NCBI GenBank assembly: GCA_030549495.1
Contig: JAUIRK010000221.1
Location: 141,419-205,418, forward strand
Reading direction: 5' to 3'
Length of the DNA: 64,000 nucleotides
Source of the DNA: Nectonema munidae
Taxonomy: Eukaryota > Nematomorpha > Nectonematoida > Nectonematidae
Positions 8,483 to 20,400 of this stretch are shown piece after piece. The notes beneath the pieces are model-generated. The model was not told where the DNA came from. It did not search any database and was given only the letters and a program-made list of their open reading frames with translations. The position numbers and the translations under genes are program-made. Every line of letters begins with the position of its first letter. The stretch's first letter is position 1.

Positions 8483-11400
8483 CTAACCGAGGTGTAGATA
8501 GTCGGATTTTTGTTCTGGATGCTCCGCCATTGTATCAAGAATGTTGAAAGCTTTCAATTCTCCAATACAGATTCTATGCACGCCAACAAGTATAGGGAAA
8601 CTAAATATAAAAAATATATTAAATGAATACATTAGACCAGTGTTTCTCAACCTTTTTCTGTACATGGACCATTTTTGTTGAAAAAATTCGAATGGACCAC
8701 TCTCATTAACTCAGTATACTAAAATCAACTTTAATGAAGTCATTCAGTTTTATTCCATTCAGCGTCTATCTTGATGTTTCTGGCACAAGGTATATGATAG
8801 TTCCTTTGTTGTTGAGATCTAATTTATTTAATTTTGTACTGAAAAAAATCCAGAGAAAGAAATTGTGGTAAGAATATGGATGTTGAAAAATATTTAACCC
8901 TTCTGGGACCCTTATTTTTACAACTCAAAAGGCTCCTAGGGCTCTTTTCGACCTTCTTTTTCAATGTTCAAATTCATCATTAAAACGAGAAAAAATTAGA
9001 AAAAAAAAATTTATTATCATAACACTAAAACATAATTAACAATTAGAGCAATTCGTACAAACATTTTAAATGGTTTTTGCTTGTAAATTTATCACATATA
9101 GCGCATTCCAGAGATATTTTATTCTTTGTGTTACTGCATTAATAACATTTTGCTTTTTTCGGGCCTCCACGAAATTCCACTTCTTGACTACTTCTTTTTT
9201 TATTTGAAGTACCAAATTTTTGCTTGATAAAGGTCTCGGCAACCTTGGCCTAGCCAAAATAAGAGGTTCTATCAATTTTTTGCCCAATGTTACCAAGTAC
9301 TTTCTCCTGATTTCACAACAATTTTTGTTTTCATAAAAATCTCTTTTGACAAAATATAACTATTAAGTGCAGATATAATCAATCATATTACTGAAAACCA
9401 CAATGGGCCAGAGATTTGTTTTTCTTTTGACGGAATAGTTTGATACCATTTGGTCAACAACACCAACGGCAATTTTGGTTTTGTAATTTCAGGTTTTCTT
9501 GCATTGGATTCATCAATTCTTTTGGACTTATAGAAGGAGGACAGAAGAAGAACATTTATTTTTTTAGGCATATAAGAAACAAGTATATTATCCTCAGTAA
9601 ACAAGAATTCAGACCTTTCATCCAATAGTCTCTTGGACAAATTCAGAGATGTAAAAAAGTTGTCACACGTTACGTTGTGACCCTTTAGTCCTTTTGTCAT
9701 ATCCATCACAACGTGCTCTCCTTGATTTTTCTCGACTGCATTGCAAGTATGGCTGAATATTCCATACATAAAAAGTACCAACATCGGCTAGAATCCAAAA
9801 CTTCAATCCATATTTATCTGGTTTGCTACAAATATATTGTTTAAAAGGACATTTTCGTCTGAAACCTCTCAGCTGTTCATCTACTGTAACATGAAAACCA
9901 GGATTGAACAATTTCGGCAAAATATTAACCCACTCATCCCAAATTTCCTTGATTGGCGCAAACTTATCATATTGTCTTCTGTTTTTTTCATCAAAGCGCA
10001 AAGCTCTTGAAATCATTTTGAAGTTTCTTAAAGACATTGTAGCTCTGAAAAGACTTCTTCCAGTATCCTCATCCCATAAACTAGCAGTAGACTCATTCTT
10101 TGATGTGAAAACTCCAGCTAAAATCAGTAAACCCCAAAAAGCTTCAAAGTTAACGTTATTGAGGTCTACCTAATTTTCTCCCATCATGTTTTGGCCTTCA
10201 ACATTCGTACACTTTATTATTGTATTCAATATTTTTGGTGGGAAAAACTGAATGAAGGATGAATATTCATCTTCTATTTTCGCGCAAGAATATCTGGTGA
10301 GACCATGTTTCATCGTAATTGTATTATGGCACCTTTCTTTACTTGAGTAATTAAAATCTTTGTGATACAATTTGATTGAACCATCTTTCGAAAGACAAGA
10401 ATCCAGCCTCCCTTCATCTTGTAAATTTTGCGAATCCAAATCAGAAAAATCACGACTACATTCGTCAGTTTCACAAGTAGAAACATGGTCTTCACTCTCT
10501 GAAAACTCGTCGTAAGAAGAATCACTACTCATAGTGTTGTTTGATGAAATAAAATTGATTATTTAATTCTAAAAAAGAAATTTGATAATAATAATAATTA
10601 TATTGATTTTAAATGAAAAATTGGAACACCATATGTTTTTATTGAAAATGGGCTCATTTTGATCCAAGGATGGATATCAAATATAACAAAAAATAAACGG
10701 ATAACTGTGATGTTTTGATTCACATAAAAAGTTAATTTGTAATGCTTTTCATGTATCAAACAAATAGTAAAAATCTTGAAATATTATATTTTTAATATTT
10801 GAGATTATAATGATTTGTTAAGTCTTAATCCTTTATACTCCTTTTTTTATCAAATCTTCTGTTTCACATTTTCATTCAAGTCCAACAACATTTTAGCCAA
10901 CTCAACATCTTCATCTCTAGGCTCATGATTTTCTACGTCTACAAACCAGAGTGGATATCTCCTATTTTCTCAAACTGTATTTTCCAAAATTTCAATTTCC
11001 CCATATGACTTTTTTTCTTCTCAGCACAGGGGACTAAATGTGTTCGTCTACGTTCCAGCTCCAAGTTAAGCACATTCGCTGGTTAGAACACTTAGCTAAA
11101 ATATTTTTGATTTAATCAGGAAGTCTTTCCAAAATTTTCTTATATGTATCAGCTTGTTTCTTGAAGTTGTAATGGGTCATTTGGAACTTGAACGTGAGAA
11201 AGTTGATTAATGGTTCCCACAAATTCACTAAGTTTTTAAGGCTCAGGTATTTTAACAAAGAACTTATTTCTTTGTAAAGCAAAAGTACAGACACCAGATG
11301 CTTCTCACTATAAATATTTTAACAAATCAATTCTCTATTGGTTTAGTGTCGGGGGAACAATGCTTGAAACATCAGGAGTCTTAAAAATTTATTTTGACAG

Positions 11401-14400
11401 ATCTATCTATCACGGCCCAAATTTTTCTTCATCAAAAATTGGTATCACTTAGTCTTGAGCTACCAGATGTGAATTTGGAGTATTTATTGCCAAGATATTG
11501 AGAAAAAATCTTTATATCTACCTCTAGTTTTTTTTAAGAGTCCCATCATATTTCTATAACTTCTACGTTTAGCTCTTCAAGAATATTATGAAGGGTAGTA
11601 GAAATAGAAAAAGTATCAAGAAAAGTAATGAATTTTCATTTCATTAATACGTTAACCTTATTGGTTATAAGAAAGGCAATAAATTCAACATTCGTTTTCT
11701 AATAGCACTTCTGAAACACGTTTTTATTAAGTGGACAAAAGTTAATTTTTAATTGATAGGTAAAGATTTTTAAAAGTGCCTTTTGTAAAATTAAGATAAC
11801 AAGGAACAGGTTTTTAACACTTTTGGACTCGCTTTTATATATTGAAAGTTCACAGACCAACTAAAAAATAAATTATTTCATTTTTATAATAATTTGAATA
11901 AATTAGGTCAATTTTTTTATTGGATGGGTAAATTTTTGCTGGATGTATAAACCAACTTTTGTTCCCCAGTTATAAGGGAAAACGACATAAAAAATTTATA
12001 TAGTAAACATAATTTATCAACTTTGAATCTGAATGAGATAAAAAATCATTCAACGGTTCGGTTTAAATTAGCTTGAAATCCGCGAGCTATAATCTTGACA
12101 TCCCAGAATTAAAGAGTGGGGTAAATATAAATAGATAAAACAATCAAAAAATGTGATAGACAAGAGGATACCTTGGGCGGGTTTTGTGTAAAAGTATTGA
12201 TATAATGAATCGCTTACTCTTTCAAAGCCTTTTCTTCGACCAAGTGATTGTAAAGTGCGATCGCCGCTTCCGGCCCTTGCAGTTTTTGACCATTAAGCAG
12301 TTCTCTCTCTAGCTTTTGAATACTCTAACAAATGATAAAAAATAGTATGATCGAATTTTAGGATGCGCTAGCATTCATAAAATCTGTCCAGATTTACTCT
12401 ACTTGATCATGTTCACAATGAGTTAAAAAAGAAGCTAAATTTTATTAGCAATCTGTCACTCAAACTCTGGATCTTATTTCTGCACCAGAAATTCATTTAG
12501 ATATTAATTTATAAAACAAAAAATAGCCCTACCCTTACAACAAAAAATGTCCTCCAAATAGTTGAATCATTATACCAATGAAGTTGTCTATAACGAATAA
12601 CTGATTTTTACACTTCTCAAATAGGAGTCTTAATTGCGTAAAATTCAAATAAGTACAATGTCATCTAAAAATTTTCGATACTGACACAGCCTCTCTAAAA
12701 GTAATCCTGCAGACTTTGTGAAGATTTAATATTTAGACTATTATTATCTATTGGAAAGAAAAGAAATGAAAAATACAGTGTCTAGAACAGTGCTTCCCAA
12801 TCTGTGTTACGCGGACCCCTATGGGTCCATGAAGGTTTTATTAGAGGTTCGCAAACATGTTGGCAGCACATATAATTAATAGCTTATAAAGTATTGCAGT
12901 TTTAAATTTAGAAAGAAAATTAAAACTATTATTCACGCTTTAATTTTTTTTTTCCAATGCATGCACACTACCTATTTCATTAATTTTTTGATAATAAGTA
13001 GAGTCAGTACAAAAGTTATACAAATTTGCTTTGAACTTTTATTCTAAAGCATAAATGAATTCATTCACTGTGTTATGCATGAAATCATAGTTGTTGTGCT
13101 GACAACTTGGCCAAAACAAAATAGGAGTATTAGATTCAGCAGCATTTAATTAAACAATTTATACAAACAGAAAAGCACTCCACAGGTATATGAACTTGCC
13201 CGCTGTTAATCCCATTTTCTATTTGTTTAATGTGACGAAATTATTAAATCTTACACATTCTATAAGCTATAGAGACACTTGGAAATACTCCAGCATTATG
13301 CAAAATGCTTAAAAGACTAGGTCCACCAAACTTTAAAATTAATAAAGCGAGATATCCGTTTTTCGAATAGTTAAATGAGTAAACATTTTTGACTGCTTTT
13401 GCAAATTTTTCAAAAACAATTTTTATACTTTTATTTTTTTTTAAATAGATTCAACTATAATACCAAGTCTAGGTAAATTGTTCTCTGATAGAGATAGCAA
13501 AAACTTTGATAAGAGTGAGTAGAGTTGGTTAGATGCTGGATTCTATAACTCAAGGTCTTGGGTTCGATCCCGCATCAAGCCTGCTTTCTTCATAGTTCGA
13601 TACAAGCGGCGCAATTGTGCCTTCTCGATGAAAACACCCTATGGTACCTTTACCTTTTTTACCTTTCTTTGATATAAAGAAAAAGTACAGTTAAAATCTG
13701 ATAGTTTTTGATTTTTTTTAAGAAGTTGAAGTCTTCTTCTTTCTTTCTGTACAAACTTTAATGTTTACTTAGCTGAAAGTGAGAAAAATAAGAAAAAATG
13801 TAATTCACAATTTCTTTATAAAACTTTGAAGAATTTTCAATAAGTTTAGAAAATCTTTTTTCATATTTTAATTCTAAGTACTTTTTATTTATGTTAATAT
13901 CTGTTTTCATTCAATAAAGCATGGGTTTTCCTTGCGCATTCTTAGTGATGGAAGTTTTTATTTTCATACACAATATGAGACTTCGAATTTATGTAGAAGA
14001 GCTAGAAATTGGCAATTGCTGTTTGTCAGCTTTAATCCATCACAATTTTTGAAAAGATTTACTTGAACAGGTTCGGCTTTTTTTGCTTCAGAAATAACTT
14101 CTGGTAATTTTACTTCATTTTGATTCTTTAATTTTTTACTTTCAGCTTCATTCTTTGATGATTCTACAACTCTTTAAATTATGACATCCAAGTAATCCTT
14201 TAGATCTTAAGGAACAGCACGTACTTTTTCTTTTTGAATTTAATATTAACAAAATCAAATCCTTGATGTTTATTTTTCTTTGTAAAAAAGTTTTCGATCT
14301 TTTGAGTATTCTTCCTTTTGTTTGATTGCGTAGACTTTTTGATACACGATTCAATATGGCCTTCTTTGTTTGTTTTATTTAAATTACTAAGAACTTTATT

Positions 14401-17400
14401 ACAATATTTGCAAAAATTCCCACTTTCCATTATCCGTATATATTAAAAATGCTTAAAACGCAATAAAAAATTTATTATACAAGGGGTATATTTTAAAACA
14501 GCAAAGTTACACATAGAAAACTTTTTCAAAAATCGATAGAATAAAAATATTCGTCTAAATTTTTTAATACTCACATCAATATTTACAAAATTGGAAAGGT
14601 TTCAATATTTTAGGAGAAAAATACGTTGAGAACAATCAATTAAGAATTTTACAAACCAAAATTAAACTATTATAATTGCTGTCTTAGAATACTATGAGTA
14701 GAAAATTAATTTTAGCAAGTTTTATGAAATTGGATTGAAAAATGTTAAAAATAACATAATCATTTTAATGATTATTAAATTATTATTAACACAATAAGTA
14801 TATCATTTTAAAATATATTTAAAGTTTTTTTTGAATTGCAATTATATAACTAAAAATAAAAAAAAAATGTCAAGTGAAACTAAATACTTTTGTATGGCAT
14901 ACCAATACCATCCCACCCATCCCCTATGGTCAAATTCTTTCTAACTTTGGTACCCCCCTGGCCAAAGCATCAATTTCTTTATTTTTAAAAATCGTCTTTT
15001 TTTCTTTATCCTCTAAATGAAAAAATGTAAGAAATATTTCTCTTTTTTGGTGATTATAGATAGCTTTGATCAAGAGATTAAAATTTGAGAAATATTGTTG
15101 AAATTTCTGCACATTATTTTATCTAATGCTTTAAAAGAAGTTTAACTGGTATTAATGAATGTAACTTTCTTCATAACACTTTGATAGAATGTAAGTTTTA
15201 TCGTGAGGGGGTCCGAATGATAAATATTTTGGTGTAAGGGGTCTGTGGGATAAAAAAAGTTTGGGAATCACTGGTCTAGAACATGTAGATTTAAATGTTT
15301 TACTTCATTTTTCCGAGCATATGCTTCGCCAACTTTGCGATTCCTGCCCCCAAAACACGTGACAATGAGATCAGCAATGCCACAACTCTGAAGAAAGGTC
15401 AGCAAGCTCGAACGCTGGGAAGAAAATCGAGAACAGTATGAAATCATTTCAGCAAGACCCAGGCGAATATAAGCAGCTTTTGTGTTGTTGCCGAAGTCTA
15501 AGCCATCTAAAATGCCGACTCCAAAAGCTACGATATTCTTAAAATAAGGATTCAAATTACTTCGATACACCATGCTTTTACCCGCTACTTAATCTCTATG
15601 ACTTTGTGCATGCCTATGTATTCGTAAATAAGAAAAATGGTGATGAGATAAATCTTTAGAACTTAATCCTTCCCCATTACTGTGAAAAGTTCTCCCATAA
15701 GGATACGTTTCTTGAAGTGTTTTCAAGGACAATGTGGTACGCATCTAGGCAACTTTATTGACACCTTCTTTTGCCTCACGAACTTCACCATTAAAATTTT
15801 GGTTTCAACGATAAAAAACAAAAATGCTTCAATCGAATTAAATTTATAGAACTAAAATTTTCGTAGTTATTGAAAACAAAGCTTCCCATTGATAGCATGT
15901 ACAGCAGCAGTCAAATTGCTAACTATGAAAGTGGAGAGAAATTACCTACGTAAAAGAAACACAAGATCGGATAAAATTATTACAGTTCGCTTGTTGAATG
16001 ACCACATTTACATCTTCTAAAATTAAATTAAATTTTTAAATGAAGCAAAAAATACATCTTAGCGTGCCACGTTAATCATTCTACGACTTTTTATTACATG
16101 GTACCGCGAGTATACGTTAATAAGCTAATAGATGAGTTATTTTAGTGTATGTGAAATGAAAAAAACTAGTTAAAAAACAAGATCGTCTGTCACGAATAGA
16201 TATATGTGTATTGGCAAATAGTTTTAAATTATATATTTCAGAGCCTGTAAAGTGTAATAAATATGTACTAGTGATGGTAATTAACCGTGTTTTTGTTAAC
16301 CGGATTAATTGCTTAACCTTCGCAGGAGACACATGGGCTTTTTACTCCAATCAATATTTTTAATGGCATTTTTGTTGTTAAAACAAATATATAACATAGC
16401 AAAAAAATAGTACGTAAATTATCATTATTCTATGTAGTATAAGTCGGTGTCATCATTAAAATATATCACGCGTTAGCGACTTCAATTTTTTGTGGTTTTT
16501 TATGACCACAAAAAATTTTTTTTCAAATTTTTTGCAATTTAAAATTATAAAAAAACTTGAAAGAAAGTTCCTTCATCATAAGTAGAAATGCATTCATTTT
16601 AACTATCAAAATAATCTTTGAATATTATAAAAAAAAATTATATTAAAAAAATTTAACGCTATCTATATTAAAAAAACTTTTCACTGGAAGACACACATAT
16701 TCTTTTTACTCCAGTCAAGATATCAATGTATTTTTTAGACAAAGTTAAATGCAAAGCATAATGGAAGTAGCATGTAATTTATTACTCTTATAAGAGTTAT
16801 AACTTGATTCAACCATAAAATACATAATCATGTTGAATATTTGCAGTTGGAAGAGCATAGACACCGTTGGCTAGGACACTTAGAGAGAATGGATCCACAA
16901 AGACTAACGAAGAGACTATGTGATGAAAACATCACTGGACAAGCGAGGAGAGGGAGACCGAAAAAAAGATGGGAAGATGCTGTTAAAGAAGACATGAAGA
17001 AAAGAAACCTAAATATTGAAGATGCTGAAATGAAAGGAAGATGGAGATGCCGCTGCAAATTCAAGGTCGACCTTGTCTCACCAGGACAAAGACCTGCTCA
17101 TTAGAGCGAATGGATGATGATGATGATGTTGAATATTTTGTGGTTTTCTGAAGTGACAAAAGTTTATTTTTCAAAAAAAATCTCATCTCAAAATAATTTA
17201 CAGAGGATTTTCAAACCAAAAAATTCATTCAAGAAATATTACATCCGCTTTTTCAAAAGTGTGCAAAAGTCAAAATAAAATTTAAGACCAACTATAAATA
17301 CAAAAAAAAGAACAATAGAAAATGAAAATTTTAATTCATAAAAAATTTATTGCATGAATGATCAAAAGTATTACAAAAAATCTCATAAGAAATTTCAAAA

Positions 17401-20400
17401 TAAGCATAACATTAAAGTGATTATTTTGATACAAATTGTGTAAACAGTAAAAAAAGCAAAATTACAAATTAGAATGATAATAAGAGCAGACAGATAAGGT
17501 TTGTTTTTTTGCACATAAATTTCCTACATTTAGAACACTTCCTAGTGCCTCTTGTTCTAGGTCTACATTCCAAAATTGAGCAGTATCCTCTTGAAGAACT
17601 GCTTTCGGATGCTGGCAATTCTGGAGCAAACCCATAGTAAAAAAGAAGACTTTTGATAGGCCTTGATATCTGACTAATGTTAGCGCGAATGCTCATAGAA
17701 TTAAAACAAAGCTTTTGTGATAAAATTAAAAAAAAACCTTTCTAAGTCGAACCCGATATAACGAACCTGTATAACGAAATCGATATAACGAAACTCACGT
17801 CCTGCTGTTCTTATGGAAAAATAAAAAAAATTTAAATGTCAGAACATAAACCGCTTTGAAGTTTTTCCTGGCGTGTCTTTCTGGTATATAAACTGAAAGT
17901 GAACAGCTGCTTGAGTAAACAGTTTTACTTTCAGTTTCATTCAAATTTAGTGTGCGTAAATAGTTTGGCTTTAAAATTTGGGGAACAGGGCGTATTGGGT
18001 TTATTGTTCCACAAATTGTTAAATTTTGGCTAAGCGCCCAATCAGCTAAAGCATGGTACGTTAAAAACCTATCTAAAAAGATGCTACAACCAACTGGCAG
18101 ATCACTGCTTTCTATCAAGCGTTTACAAATTCCTAAGCTTGGAAAAAAATTTTTGTCTCCTGGGACATAAATTTGTGGTTTCATGACGTAATACGTGTGT
18201 GAATCATTTAGATGATAAACTTTGATCCCATAATGCCCACGCTTTTGGGGATCATAAATTTTCCGTGTTCGGATATTTGGCCGACAGACATCTGACCGAA
18301 TGGACATTTAGCCGACGTACATTTGGCCGAACAGACATTTCACCAAACGGACATTTGATCGAATAAACATTTAGAATAGATTTTAAAATAAACATTTAGT
18401 ATAGTTAGAATATTGTTAGTTTTAGAGTTGGTGTTAGCATAGTTAGAATATTGTTAGTTTTAGAGTTAGTATAGTTAGAATATTGTTAGTCTTAGAGTTG
18501 GTGTTAGTATAGTTAAAATATTGTTAGTTTTTAACGTTAGTGTTAGTATAGTTAGAATATTTTTAGAGTTAGTTTTAGTGTTAGAATATTCTTAGTTTTA
18601 GAGTTAGTGTTAGCAGAGTTAGAATATTGTTAGTGTTAGTATAGTTAGAATATTGTTAGTGTTAGTATAGTTAGAATATTGTTAGTGTTAGATTAAGTAT
18701 AGTTATAATATTGTTAGTCTTAGAGTTGGTGTTAGTATAGTTATAATATTGTTAGTTAGTGTTAGCATAGTTAGTATATTGTTAGTGTTAGTAAAATTAG
18801 AATATTGTTAGAGTTAGTTTTATTATAGTTAGAATGTTGTTAGTCTTAGAGTTGGTGTTAGTATAGTTAAAATATTGTTAGTTTTAGAGTTAGATTTAGC
18901 ATAGTTAGAATATTGTTAGTTTTAGAGTTAGATTTAGCATAGTTAGAATATTGTTAGTTTTAGAGTGGATGTTAGTATAGTATAGCATATTTTCAAATCC
19001 AACCATAAAATGGAAGATTGAGGGCAGTTTTTTGTGGGTCAGTAATTAGTTAGACCCTTATAACCTACAAAAATATAGCAAATTAGTCCTAAGTGAGCAA
19101 GAGTGATTGATTACATAGATGCTTAATACTCGATGAACGAAGATCCGAATGCAGTTATAAGCGTGAATCTTGTGCTCTGTAGACGAAAACATTTCATTGG
19201 TGGCACGTAAGGATATACAAAATTGTGTTATAAATAGCGTAAGATAAGATACGCATCTTTACCGTGTCCGGTCATTTGGCCGAATGATCAATTGTCTGTT
19301 CTGTCAAATGTCCGTTCGGCCAAATGTACGTTGGCTAAATGTCCGGGTACCAAATTTTCAATGAACAGCCACCCCGAAATTTGACTAGTTGCACATCAAT
19401 GGTGATTGCATCAAGTGGGGTCCAATATTTGTGACATTTGTTAAAAAAAGTAGTCATGAATATACCTTACTGCTGATATTCTGTCCAGAGGATTTCTACA
19501 ATTCGCATCATCAAATCGTATGAATACTTTTATGTATTGAAACATTTTCCTTCCAAGTGCAGCGCGCAAAAAAGGATCACCAATTTTTTGAAAAAAGAAG
19601 TTTAGTGGAAATTCTTTGATCTTTTGCTTGTCCCAGAAAAAGTAGACATCCAAAGTAAGCTATCAGAAAAAATCTTACTGATAGTTTTCATCAGCCTTTT
19701 TGCGTGTCATCTCGTAAATATGAAAAACTAGAGGGGGATCAAAAAACAGCTCAAAGATCTTTTCAATTTCTTTCAAATTTTTAGCATCGTTGGATGGTCC
19801 AAATGGACGAGAAGATAAATCTCTGAAATTTCTGGCTTGTGATCTCCCTCTTAAAGGTTGTTGAGGCTCGCAGAAGTATTGTGTTCCATCAGGAGCTATT
19901 AGTGCGTGTCGTTCTTCAACACTAGACTCCTCTTCTGATTTAGAAGGAAAACAAAAAATGTTTGAACAGTAAAGACAGAGCAAATGAAGAGAATTAGTTA
20001 TGCTGAACACTGAATTTTCCAGTTAGAAAAATGGCAACTTTGCGTAATCAGCACGTTTATTGTGACAAAATGATCAATAAAGGGAGAAGAATGAACTCGA
20101 AGCGAGTGAGAAATGTATATATATTATAAAAGTATTTCATAGATAAGATGAAAGTCGATTCCAATAAAATGTAAACAATATGTACGTAACATATGATCAC
20201 AGTATTTCAGGCAAAGAGACGCGATGAAACTAATACAAGATAAGTAAATCGATTATAACCAATACACATATAAAAAAAACAAAAGCCTATGAATGAACAT
20301 AATATACCAAGTGGGAGAAAACATAGCGTTGAATAATATGTGATTGATGATTCCAATAAATGAGATCATTCGAACTTGTGTCAAAATCTTAACACTAATC

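Larger units (their letters stand above)
12788..15273 (-). mobile_element. hAT element 2 with perfect 8-bp target duplication
   Basis: Terminal repeats are CAGTGCTTCCCAATCTGTG (left) and ...GTTTGGGAATCACTG (right). They are flanked by GTCTAGAA at 12780-12787 and 15274-15281, an exact 8-bp duplication as hAT elements make. The element is 2486 bp and holds a SINE (13511-13675) and a small zinc-finger reading frame at 14430-14200. Transposase catalytic and dimerisation segments are not recognisable, so it is a decayed or deletion derivative. It fills most of GPD intron 6, and its right flank ends 22 bp from the exon 6 donor. Confidence 0.85.
17469..20010 (-). pseudogene. piggyBac transposase 2, interrupted
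   Basis: Pieces in order: the N-terminal DDE-flanking domain [20 protein letters not shown] (20010-19675); [20 protein letters not shown] (19653-19441); then [15 protein letters not shown] up to 19360. After the foldback insertion comes [20 protein letters not shown] ... [20 protein letters not shown] (18255-17830), with the second Asp in LDRFLT. The last piece is a Cys-rich tail [20 protein letters not shown] (17600-17480), the typical C-terminal Zn-binding domain. The frame reads on across the foldback if that element and one target repeat are ignored. A pogo-type fragment separates the tail. Non-functional. Confidence 0.85.

Noticed and set aside
12213-12217. A premature end of GPD after exon 7
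   Set aside because: The apparent stop after ALKE is the donor GTAAGC read through. Splicing to 8600 restores [11 protein letters not shown], which matches the family C-terminus in phase.
13511-13675. A genuine tRNA gene
   Set aside because: Boxes A and B are present, but no complete cloverleaf or acceptor stem could be formed, and the tRNA-like head continues into a body shared with a second dispersed copy; it is a SINE.
16260-16330. Several TTAACC motifs as alternative left ends for piggyBac element 2
   Set aside because: Only TTAA at 16313 is followed by a sequence that pairs with the candidate right end at 20560; the others lack a partner.
18375-18985. CRISPR-like regular repeat array
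   Set aside because: Units are contiguous and imperfect with no unique spacers, and the array lies inside a eukaryotic foldback element; it is a minisatellite.
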